From Synechococcus sp. PCC 6312 (GTDB lineage Bacteria; Cyanobacteriota; Cyanobacteriia; Thermosynechococcales; Thermosynechococcaceae), in NCBI RefSeq assembly GCF_000316685.1, contig NC_019680.1, positions 993,501 to 1,057,500 of the forward strand: a DNA stretch of 64,000 nucleotides, given 5' to 3'. Numbering within the stretch: the stretch's first letter is position 1; each line of letters begins with the position of its first letter. Both the position numbers and the translations under genes were made by a program. Below are positions 7,872-14,192 of the stretch, one piece after another. The notes beneath the pieces are model-generated. The model saw only the letters and a list, made by a program, of their open reading frames with translations. It was not told where the DNA came from and did not search any database.

Positions 7872-8156
7872 TCAAAGTTTAGTCGCTGATCGTTCTAATT
7901 CTTCGCGCAGTACTCGTCTCAAGGTTGACTCTAGCGGTTCATGTTGTTGGTGAATATGGGTTCGCAAGGCTTCATTAATTAAGGTCTGATAGTTGCCTCC
8001 GCCGGCCTGGTGAACTTGCTCCCGAAACCATTCCAATACATCATCATCAATCCGAATGGTAATGCGTGTTTTTCCAGAACTAACTGGATCGATGGCCCCA
8101 CGTCTTCCTTGGCTAAAATCATATTCCACTGCTTCAGAATCGTCTTTCATGTCCAT
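7872..8156 (-). CDS. brnA: BrnA-type antitoxin, second copy
   Basis: A 94-aa BrnA: acidic N-terminus (DSEAVEYDFSQGRRG), then TRITIRIDDDVLEWFREQ and GNYQTLINEALRTHIHQ forming the ribbon-helix-helix, then a charged C-terminal helix (LESTLRRVLREELERSATKL) absent from the first copy. Related to, but clearly different from, the BrnA at 4574, so the two pairs are not a recent duplication. The start is 3 bp after the brnT stop; ATG 8156 or the next ATG (8150) could be used. Confidence 0.87.
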   Translation of the reverse strand: MDMKDDSEAVEYDFSQGRRGAIDPVSSGKTRITIRIDDDVLEWFREQVHQAGGGNYQTLINEALRTHIHQQHEPLESTLRRVLREELERSATKL

Positions 8157-8159
8157 AAT

Positions 8160-8426
8160 TTAGCCCTCAAAATACTGTCTTTGCTCTTGCCGAGTCGCAG
8201 GCCTGGCAGAAATTAGTCGAATTTCCTGATCACGCCAGGTATAAATCACCACAAGCACTCGACCTAGGGCATCTACACCAATTGTAATGAACCGCTCTTC
8301 ATTGAATCGTTCATCAGGAATTGTGATTGCCAGATCATCGGAGAACACAGAAACTGCATCGGCAAAATCAATACCGTGCTTACGGAGGTTTGTTGCAGCT
8401 TTGTTGTTGTCCCATTGATACGCCAT
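8160..8426 (-). CDS. brnT: BrnT-type RNase toxin, second copy
   Basis: An 88-aa BrnT with start chosen at MAYQWDNNKAATNLRKHGID (ATG 8426), the usual family N-terminus; nine codons upstream are also open. Conserved features include the strand RFITIGVDALGRVLVVIYT and the terminal IRLISARPATRQEQRQY. It forms an operon with the following brnA. RNA-cleaving toxin by family knowledge. The region upstream (8427-8480) probably holds the promoter. Confidence 0.9.
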   Translation of the reverse strand: MAYQWDNNKAATNLRKHGIDFADAVSVFSDDLAITIPDERFNEERFITIGVDALGRVLVVIYTWRDQEIRLISARPATRQEQRQYFEG

Positions 8427-8480
8427 TTGAATATTGTATGCATAATTGTACATACAAAGATCAATGGGTTGCAGGCATTT

Positions 8481-8631
8481 CAGTCCTCTTCCTTGATGAG
8501 TTGACCAGTGCGCTCTAATTCTCCCATCCAGGCCCCGGAACCAAAAATCTGAGACATCAACGCCGGAACCGCCAAATCAGCATCCAAGGATTCCCAACGT
8601 AAGCCATAGCCAGATGGATAAATCTCAACTG
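8481..8631 (-). pseudogene. DUF2442 3'-end remnant (copy R5)
   Basis: About 150 bp closely similar to the 3' part of the intact gene at 9403-9774, including the tail with TGACCAGT and CCTCTTCCTTGAT. The reading starts abruptly at the codons for VEIYPSGYGL; the 5' half is missing. It lies just beyond a short attC-like sequence after the PIN gene. Confidence 0.75.
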
Positions 8632-8632
8632 C

Positions 8633-8673
8633 ACATAACTAAAGCAACTTTGAATTGTCACTAGTTGTTATGC
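8633..8673 (-). other. Short attC-like inverted repeat after the PIN gene (weak)
   Basis: On the minus strand this reads GCATAAC, then an arm resembling the attC at 10034-10119 (AACTAGTGACAATTC against AAATCGCTGCAATTG), then a partly complementary arm and GTTATGT. It is only 41 bp, shorter than normal attC sites, and no matching box was seen at the start of the PIN cassette. It may be a degraded site. Confidence 0.3.
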
Positions 8674-8682
8674 TTCACATTC

Positions 8683-9090
8683 TCAAAAAACCTTGAATGG
8701 ATTGAGAATCTCTAGATTATCGATATTAGAGTACCCAAAATCTTCGGTATATAGAATCTGAATGTTTGCCTCTAAACAAGCAGCAACAATCATGGAATCC
8801 CAATGCGATAGATTAAAGCGGCTCATCAGATTTTCTGCACGATCAATGACGTTCCATGTTGGGAGTACGGTGTACCAAACCTGCTGCAAATCACGAATAT
8901 ATTGGTAGGCTTTTAATCTGTCATACCCCATTGATTCAAGTTTTCGACTGGCTGCTAAATACTCACAGGCCACTTGCCAGAGTAGAGCACCATCTGTTAG
9001 AGAAGCCACAAGAGAAATTGCTGTTTCTTGTTTGATTGCATCACGAGGATCATTGACATAAATCAGGATATTAGTATCAACGGCGTTCAT
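8683..9090 (-). CDS. PIN-domain RNase toxin
   Basis: A 135-aa PIN protein with start at MNAVDTNILIYVND (ATG 9090); upstream codons overlap the antitoxin gene and are not family-like. PIN acidic residues are visible: the Asp of VDTNILIY, a Glu in QVACEYLAASRKLE, and the Asp pair around LSHWDSMIVAA and YTEDF. VapC-like PIN toxins cut tRNA or rRNA. It overlaps its antitoxin by 14 bp. The stop is 10 bp before an attC-like repeat and a DUF2442 remnant. Confidence 0.88.
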   Translation of the reverse strand: MNAVDTNILIYVNDPRDAIKQETAISLVASLTDGALLWQVACEYLAASRKLESMGYDRLKAYQYIRDLQQVWYTVLPTWNVIDRAENLMSRFNLSHWDSMIVAACLEANIQILYTEDFGYSNIDNLEILNPFKVF

Positions 9091-9307
9091 GCAACATATC
9101 TCGTGTGAAGCGAGGCGCATTGATGGGGATTGGGTTGCGTTGCATTCGTTCAATCAACATTTTTAGAAACTGCTTCTTAGTTTCTGGTTCGGAAATTGGA
9201 GGTAACACAACTGTAGGAGGCTGAATCGACAACTCAACCTCAGTACCCTCTGGTAGATCAAAGGCTATTTGAGGTACAAATACACCATTTCGATAGATAG
9301 CTTTCAT
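9077..9307 (-). CDS. AF2212/DUF104-type antitoxin
   Basis: A 76-aa protein starting MKAIYRNGVFVPQIAFDLPE (ATG 9307; four more codons are open upstream). The N-terminal beta unit with YRNGVF-P...LPEGTEVEL is the hallmark of the AF2212/DUF104 antitoxin family that pairs with PIN toxins. The C-terminal tail (RMQRNPIPINAPRFTRDMLHERR) is the likely toxin-wrapping peptide. It overlaps the PIN gene. Confidence 0.85.
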   Translation of the reverse strand: MKAIYRNGVFVPQIAFDLPEGTEVELSIQPPTVVLPPISEPETKKQFLKMLIERMQRNPIPINAPRFTRDMLHERR

Positions 9308-9402
9308 GGTTTGAGGCATAGGATATCTCCTGATTAGCTATCTTAATAAGGACTTTAAACATGGTCAAAAGATTTTATACTTTTATGATACAACTAAGAA
9401 GT

Positions 9403-9774
9403 TCAGACCTCTTCCTTGATAAGTTGACCAGTTCTCTCTAATTCTGCCATCCAGGCCCTGGAACCAAAAATCTGAGACATCAATGCCGGAACTGCCAAAT
9501 CCGCATCCAAGGATTTCCAGTGCAAGCCATAACCAGAGGGAGAAATTTCAACATCAGCTAATTGTTCGGAAGTTGCACCTTGTAAGCCTTGGAGTAAATG
9601 AATTGGAAAAGATGCTCTCACCCCAGTCTTGAGTTCAATTTCAATTGTATTATCGACCGGATTAAACCAGGCTCGCTTTGCCCGTGGCTCCCTTTTTTCC
9701 AGAACTTCCTCTTGGTGTCGAGCATTATCTATTTGCTGTTGGATATCTGGGTCAATAGGGATAGAGTTGGTCAT
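9403..9774 (-). CDS. DUF2442 protein, the intact copy
   Basis: A 123-aa protein with start at MTNSIPIDPDIQQQI; an ATG nine codons upstream (9801) is also possible. The DUF2442 core is seen in RAWFNPVDNTIEIELKTGVR, LADVEISPSGYGLHWKSLD, and DLAVPALMSQIFGSRAWM. Family members are small proteins often encoded with DUF4160 proteins and treated as antitoxin-like; no DUF4160 gene is next to this one. Upstream is a truncated brnT remnant. At least five decayed copies of its 3' end are spread leftwards to 4.47 kb. Confidence 0.8.
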   Translation of the reverse strand: MTNSIPIDPDIQQQIDNARHQEEVLEKREPRAKRAWFNPVDNTIEIELKTGVRASFPIHLLQGLQGATSEQLADVEISPSGYGLHWKSLDADLAVPALMSQIFGSRAWMAELERTGQLIKEEV

Positions 9775-9834
9775 AATAGAGCCGACATCATAACTATCCA
9801 TGAATCAGCCTCATCTTTTCTTCAATATCGAAAA

Positions 9835-9903
9835 ATCACGAAAATATATTTCGTGCCTATGAAGATTAGTAAGATACTTTACTTTATCCCATTAATATTC
9901 CAT
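9835..9903 (-). pseudogene. Truncated brnT remnant with upstream region
   Basis: The minus strand reads MEY, stop, WDKVKYLTNLHRHEIYF, which corresponds to the first 20 codons of brnT at 5087 with a TAA at codon 4. The similarity continues for about 60 bp upstream (shared ACTAAACGGCAGCTA and TTCAATTGTAGTT against 5088-5150). The remainder of brnT and all of brnA are gone. Confidence 0.75.
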
Positions 9904-10033
9904 GACTAAACGGCAGCTACAGTATTCAATTGTAGTTAAAAATTTTCGTTGCAGCACCGAGTTTAAGCAATGGACATTGTAAATTAAGGCCTTCTAATCT
10001 GCTTCCAGTTAATATTCTAATCGACATCTTGCT

Positions 10034-10119
10034 GTATAACGAATTAACTCACTCGTTGTCATTGACTTTGGGTCATGTGGATAGTTTGGCTTACTATCAA
10101 TTGCAGCGATTTGTTATGC
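10034..10119 (-). other. attC-like recombination site of the TIR/membrane-protein cassette
   Basis: Read on the minus strand: R'' box GCATAAC, 8 nt, an unpaired G, CAATTG, an unpaired A, a loop, then a partly complementary arm and the box GTTATAC. GCATAAC is the exact complement of GTTATGC at the start of the same cassette (11103-11109), as expected for a mobile cassette. The second arm is somewhat degraded. The site begins 17 bp after the membrane-protein gene. 86 bp. Confidence 0.6.
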
Positions 10120-10136
10120 ATGGGGCTTGACAGAAA

Positions 10137-10586
10137 CTATCCAATAACTATCTTTCTTGCAATAGTTATTAATAGCAAGAGTGTTGAGTAAAATCCCCAT
10201 ACTGAGAAGGACTTTAGTGATTCTAACTGATGTTTTGACTGACAGCCAGAAGGTGAGACGAAATAGAGGTCAGCATATGTAGCTTCTCCTCCATGTAATT
10301 TAGAAACAAAATTATTGTAAGTTAATCTAAAACCCTTCTCTAAAGCCAAATAATATGTATCAAGAGCCATGAATAAAAGATTAGGAATTAAGGCTATCCA
10401 AGCGTAATCAGGCTTCCCTTTATCAGCAACAATTACTAGAATCGCTGAGACTAGGGTAATACACGCTGTCTTAGCATTGCTGCTATTAGTTGCCATCCTT
10501 TGAATAACTGACTGAAGAATACCTAAGTGAGTTTGGACAGAAGGAGATGCTTCATCCAAAGAAGAGTTTGATGTCTGTTTAGCCAT
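10137..10586 (-). CDS. Small multi-pass membrane protein paired with a TIR-like protein
   Basis: A 149-aa protein starting MAKQTSNSSLDEASPSVQTH (ATG 10586, overlapping the TIR gene stop by 8 bp; six further codons upstream are open). It has three hydrophobic spans: ACITLVSAILVIVAD, YAWIALIPNLLFMALDTYYL and FSVWGFYSTLLLLITIA. The N-terminal helix LGILQSVIQRMATNSSNAKT and the sequence LDTYYLALEKGFRLTYNNF recall a family of small membrane proteins found next to TIR/MTH538-like sensors, resembling the SLATT/S-4TM effectors described in nucleotide-activated conflict systems. It probably acts as the membrane-damaging effector; this is inferred from topology and context. Confidence 0.6.
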   Translation of the reverse strand: MAKQTSNSSLDEASPSVQTHLGILQSVIQRMATNSSNAKTACITLVSAILVIVADKGKPDYAWIALIPNLLFMALDTYYLALEKGFRLTYNNFVSKLHGGEATYADLYFVSPSGCQSKHQLESLKSFSVWGFYSTLLLLITIARKIVIG

Positions 10587-11073
10587 ATCTAGCTCTAATC
10601 TCAATAGCTTTCTCTATCCAATCGGCAAGGTTATTGTATATGTGGTTATAAACGTATGTGCTAGTCAAGAAAGGTGGATCATAAGCTGCAACAATGCTAG
10701 ACATAATCTTGTCGCCAATTGTGAAATCATCAAAAGGATTGTTACCTTTGATCGACTGGTTCCCATCCTTATCCTTCAGGTTGTGAATATAAATCCCTAA
10801 AACTCCTTTATTATCTTTCCAAGCCTTTTCTATCTCATATTTTATCCATTTCCTACCAGCAGTGTTTTGCCCAATAAGAACAATTGCAACTGATTTGCCG
10901 TACATTTGGTCATCAATCCATTTCTGAATTGCTTTGTCTCCACCTCTTTTGACTGTCTCCCAGTCATTATCTGATGCTGGTCTGTTGCCTTCTACAATTC
11001 CCATATTGCGCACTTGAGATGCTCGCCAGTTATCAGGATTGTAATGGAAGCTATAAAATACTTTTCGAGCCAT
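10579..11073 (-). CDS. MTH538/ThsB-type TIR-like protein
   Basis: A 164-aa protein beginning MARKVFYSFHYNPDNWRASQ, the N-terminus typical of the MTH538 TIR-like (DUF1863, ThsB) family. After a variable insert come VAIVLIGQNTAGRKWIKYE (the strand and the W...YE helix that carries the catalytic Glu in TIR enzymes) and GVLGIYIHNLKDKDGNQ. In Thoeris systems ThsB senses phage infection and makes a cyclic ADP-ribose-derived signal. There is no ThsA here; the coupled gene encodes a small membrane protein. The pair occupies one attC-bounded cassette. Confidence 0.82.
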   Translation of the reverse strand: MARKVFYSFHYNPDNWRASQVRNMGIVEGNRPASDNDWETVKRGGDKAIQKWIDDQMYGKSVAIVLIGQNTAGRKWIKYEIEKAWKDNKGVLGIYIHNLKDKDGNQSIKGNNPFDDFTIGDKIMSSIVAAYDPPFLTSTYVYNHIYNNLADWIEKAIEIRARYG

Positions 11074-11102
11074 ATAAACCCTCTATCTATTTGTCTCTTT
11101 AT

Positions 11103-11190
11103 GCATAACGATAATGGTCAGCGGCGGTCTGCCAAAATAGGCCACAACGTTAGAGATCTTCGTTCCGTCCGCTGCACCAACCTGTTAGAC
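11103..11190 (-). other. attC-like recombination site of the zinc-ribbon/KTSC cassette
   Basis: Read on the minus strand: GTCTAAC (R''), 8 nt ending GGT, unpaired G, CAGCGG, unpaired A, CGG, a loop, then the complementary arm CCG-CCGCTG-ACC and GTTATGC (R' of the next cassette). The two arms pair perfectly over 12 bp except for the two bulged bases six apart, the geometry of integron attC sites. GTCTAAC is complementary to GTTAGAC at the start of the same cassette (11745-11751). The site follows the KTSC-like gene. 88 bp. Confidence 0.78.
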
Positions 11191-11258
11191 TGCCTATTCC
11201 TTGATTGAAATGAATTGGTTTTGGTCATCAAAATGGCGGCTTTTAAAGATGCTGCTTG

Positions 11259-11486
11259 CTAACGTTCTCTTCGCTCATACAACTTACGGACATTGGTATT
11301 GATAAAAGAGTTTAGTCCGTTACCTTGCCGCGCAAGTACTTTCATGTGTTCAATGTTTGCTTCTCCAGCACTGGTGTAGGTGTACAAATAAATTGCACCA
11401 CTACTAAACTGCACACGGATAAAATCTGTTCCAATTTCATATGCACTAACCCCAGAATCACCATCAATATTCTTGTAAGGCTCCAT
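11259..11486 (-). CDS. KTSC-domain-like small protein
   Basis: A 75-aa protein starting MEPYKNIDGDSGVSAYEIG at ATG 11486; an in-frame TTG lies four codons upstream. The pattern of a beta sheet with FIRVQFSSGAIYLYTYTSAG, then a helix and GNGLNSFINTNVRKLY, follows the KTSC fold often attached to lysyl-tRNA synthetases and also found as stand-alone small proteins. Function unknown. It is 43 bp from the preceding small zinc-ribbon gene and is followed by an attC-like site, so both are probably on one cassette. Confidence 0.65.
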   Translation of the reverse strand: MEPYKNIDGDSGVSAYEIGTDFIRVQFSSGAIYLYTYTSAGEANIEHMKVLARQGNGLNSFINTNVRKLYERRER

Positions 11487-11529
11487 AAATAAATCCAAAA
11501 AAACTTTAAGTTTGATGCTGTTCCAGCTT

Positions 11530-11703
11530 TTAATTTTGTGGAGGATGGCTTCTCTTCTCTATTTTTGAAAGATAGAGTGCGCAATCAAGATGTACCCATT
11601 CATTATCCGCAGGTTCTCCTTCAGTATTCCACTCTCTAAGTCGAATAACTACCTCCTCTTCCTGGAAAATACTACCGCAAACAGTACACTTGCCTTGTCT
11701 CAT
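11530..11703 (-). CDS. 57-aa zinc-ribbon-like protein
   Basis: Reading ATG 11703 to TAA 11530 gives MRQGKCTVCGSIFQEEEVVI, then RLREWNTEGEPADNEWVHLD, then CALYLSKIEKRSHPPQN. Cys6, Cys9, His43 and Cys46 form a CxxC...HxxC set that could bind zinc, reminiscent of PARP-type or short treble-clef fingers. A good ribosome-binding sequence (GAGGAAAA) sits about 7-10 bp before the ATG. It is the first gene of the cassette array, directly after the leader and the GTTAGAC boundary. Confidence 0.6.
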   Translation of the reverse strand: MRQGKCTVCGSIFQEEEVVIRLREWNTEGEPADNEWVHLDCALYLSKIEKRSHPPQN

Positions 11704-11744
11704 TTTGATTTTCCTCAGTCAATTTAGAGTTTTAAATTTTTGAA

Positions 11745-11840
11745 GTCTAACTAGGTATTAGGCTGAAAGATTCTACCTAAAAGAATAATCAAGGTGTTTA
11801 GACTGAATGTCAAGCTCTTACCTAAGTTCTTTATAAATAT
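11745..11840 (-). promoter_or_regulatory. Leader A: promoter-bearing segment ending at the first cassette boundary
   Basis: On the minus strand this segment contains TTGACA, 17 nt, then GATTAT, a plausible sigma70-type promoter pointing into the cassettes. It ends with GCCTAATACCTAGTTAGAC, where GTTAGAC fits the integron crossover consensus GTTRRRY. A diverged copy (leader B) lies at 53884-53998 before another cassette. It could be an attI-like site plus cassette promoter. Confidence 0.45.
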
Positions 11841-11848
11841 TAAAAATG

Positions 11849-11900
11849 AGAAAACTTCCATCTAACACCTCGAATTATGGTAGCTAGATAGAAATTTTCT
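11849..11900 (-). terminator. Inverted repeat downstream of typA, possible terminator
   Basis: Arms 11849-11864 and 11885-11900 (AGAAAACTTCCATCTA and TAGATAGAAATTTTCT) pair at 13 of 16 positions around a 20-nt loop and, read on the minus strand, are followed by a T-rich stretch. It lies 24 bp after the typA stop. The stem is AT-rich, so termination strength is uncertain; it may also mark the edge of the cassette region. Confidence 0.4.
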
Positions 11901-11924
11901 GCCTTTTTGAGAACGAGTTGATCG

Positions 11925-13715
11925 TTAACGCCGCACGAGTTTTTTACTCACCTTCCGCAACCGAATCGATTGGGGTGTAATTTCCACCAACTCATCCGGG
12001 CCAATGTATTCCAACGCCCGCTCTAAGCTCATGTCAATTGGGGCCTGCAACTGCACCAATTCATCCCCAGTCGAAGAACGGAAGTTAGTGAGCTGCTTGG
12101 CTTTACAGACATTGAGTTCCAAATCTTGGGGGCGATTATGTTCCCCGACAATCATCCCTTTATAAACCTTGGTTCCGGGAGTAATAAAGAATACACCCCG
12201 ATCCTCGGCATTTTTCATCGCATAAAAGGTGCTGACTCCCTCTTCAAAGGCAATCAAGACCCCATTGCGGCGGGCAGAAATTTCTCCAGCCAAGGGCCGA
12301 TAGTCTAAGAAACTATGGTTCATAATCCCATCTCCCCGAGTTTGGCGCATAAATTCGCCCCGGAAACCCACCAGGCCCCGCGCTGGGATGACAAACTCTA
12401 ACTGGGTGCGGCCATTACCCCCCACCTGCATATCTTGCATTTCGCCCCGGCGTTGGCCCAACCGTTCAATACAGCCCCCCACCGCTTCTTCCGGGACATC
12501 CAAAACCAAACATTCAAAGGGTTCGCAGGGTTGACCGCTGACTTCCCGATAAATCACCTGGGGTTGGGAGACTTGGAATTCATAGCCCTCCCGCCGCATG
12601 GTTTCAATCAGGATGCCTAAATGGAGTTCACCCCGGCCTGAGACGGCAAAGCGATCCGGAGAATCGGTTTCTTCAATCCGTAACGCCACATTGGTTTCCA
12701 GTTCCCGATAGAGCCGATCCCGTAATTGTCGTGAGGTGACAAACTGCCCTTCTTGACCGGCAAAGGGAGAGTCATTCACCGCAAACGTCATTTGTAACGT
12801 CGGTTCGTCAACTTTAATCAGGGGCAGGGCCTGGGGTTCGTTGGGGCAGGTGATCGTCTCCCCAATGTTGGCATCAGCAAATCCGGCCACGGCGACAATA
12901 TGACCGGCTGAGGCAGTTTGCAATTCCACCCGTTTTAAGCCTTCAAAGCCCAGAAGTTTAGAAATTTTGCTCTTAACAATTTTGCCGCCATCCTGGACTA
13001 GCGCGGCCTGTTGTCCCATGGTGATCACGCCGTTGTGAATCTTCCCAATCACGATCCGGCCCAAATATTCGGAATAATCGAGGGTCGTCACTTGCAGTTG
13101 CAGCGGCTTAGTCGGATCACCAATGGGCGGGGAAACATGGCGCAAAATCGCATTGAACAGGGGTTCCATATTGTCGCTTTCGTCTTCCAGCTTGTCCTTG
13201 GCAAACCCTGCTAACCCCGAAGCAAATAAATAGGGAAATTCACACTGGTCATCATCGGCCCCCAGTTCTAAAAATAAATCTAAAACTTTATCAATCGCTT
13301 TGTAGGGCTCGGCCTGAGGACGATCAATTTTATTCACCACCACAATCGGGCGTAACCCTTTTTCCAGGGCTTTTTTCAAAACAAACCGAGTCTGAGGCAT
13401 CGGCCCTTCATTGGCATCGACAATCAGCAGACAGCCCTCGACCATGCCTAAGACCCGCTCCACTTCACCGCCAAAATCCGCGTGGCCGGGTGTATCGACA
13501 ATATTGATCAGGGTGTCTTTGTAGCGCACCGCCGTATTTTTGGCCAGAATCGTAATGCCGCGTTCGCGCTCCAGGTCGTTGGAGTCCATGACGCAATCGG
13601 GAATGTCCTCTCCTTCGCGAAATGTCCCAGACTGACGCAACAAAGCATCAACTAATGTGGTTTTCCCGTGATCAACGTGGGCAATGATCGCAACATTCCG
13701 AATGGGCAGGCTCAT
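11925..13715 (-). CDS. typA: Translational GTPase TypA/BipA
   Basis: A 596-aa ribosome-binding GTPase. Start chosen at [20 protein letters not shown] (ATG 13715); the 27 upstream codons look like non-coding leader and the resulting length fits the family. G motifs are complete: [10 protein letters not shown] (G1), RGITI (G2), DTPGHADF (G3), NKIDR (G4). The EF-G-like domain V and BipA-specific C-terminal domain ([35 protein letters not shown]) are present. It acts in stress adaptation and 50S assembly at low temperature. The protein has no defects. Confidence 0.96.
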   Translation of the reverse strand: MSLPIRNVAIIAHVDHGKTTLVDALLRQSGTFREGEDIPDCVMDSNDLERERGITILAKNTAVRYKDTLINIVDTPGHADFGGEVERVLGMVEGCLLIVDANEGPMPQTRFVLKKALEKGLRPIVVVNKIDRPQAEPYKAIDKVLDLFLELGADDDQCEFPYLFASGLAGFAKDKLEDESDNMEPLFNAILRHVSPPIGDPTKPLQLQVTTLDYSEYLGRIVIGKIHNGVITMGQQAALVQDGGKIVKSKISKLLGFEGLKRVELQTASAGHIVAVAGFADANIGETITCPNEPQALPLIKVDEPTLQMTFAVNDSPFAGQEGQFVTSRQLRDRLYRELETNVALRIEETDSPDRFAVSGRGELHLGILIETMRREGYEFQVSQPQVIYREVSGQPCEPFECLVLDVPEEAVGGCIERLGQRRGEMQDMQVGGNGRTQLEFVIPARGLVGFRGEFMRQTRGDGIMNHSFLDYRPLAGEISARRNGVLIAFEEGVSTFYAMKNAEDRGVFFITPGTKVYKGMIVGEHNRPQDLELNVCKAKQLTNFRSSTGDELVQLQAPIDMSLERALEYIGPDELVEITPQSIRLRKVSKKLVRR

Positions 13716-13903
13716 AAAAGTATCAAAAACTGTGAGTAGGAGGAAAGTGAGGGCTGGATAGCCAGAGATTGAGAAATCCGCAACGATTAGCCACAAACCT
13801 TTACAATCTTACACCATAGCTTCTCCCTTCGCTAAACAATAACTTGTGGCAGAGAAGTAGGCAGCAATAGCTTAGGCAAAAAGTCAAGATGTTGTGGCTA
13901 GAC

Positions 13904-14137
13904 TCATTGACATAGGGAAGGACTCACAAGAACGCCAGCCAAATTTACCAAGTTATCTTTAACTGCTTGAATCTGAGAGATGAGATTTCTGCTTTTGTCA
14001 ATAACTATAATATCCAGAATACCGATAATTGAAAGTCCTAGATGAATGGCTTCTTGTCGACCCAAACGTTTATCACTGAATAGATTATCTGCCTCTAATG
14101 CAAGGAATAAATTTATAAAGCTTGCTTCTTGGGTATC
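13904..14137 (-). pseudogene. C-terminal remnant of a DUF3368-like PIN protein
   Basis: The minus-strand frame ending at TGA 13904-13906 encodes FDTQEASFINLFLALEAD, then NLFSDKRLGRQEAIHLGLSI and IGILDIIVIDKSRNLI. This resembles the end of DUF3368/VapC-type PIN toxins (D-x-x-E-A...A..L.AD.L..D.R.GR.EA..LGL.I.G.LG). The first half of the domain and a start codon are missing. The rest of 13716-14192 has no gene that I can support. Confidence 0.45.
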
Positions 14138-14192
14138 AAATTTTGGTTTATTCTGAGGCGGTTTAGCAGCCCTTTTATTGAGGGAGCCAGGT

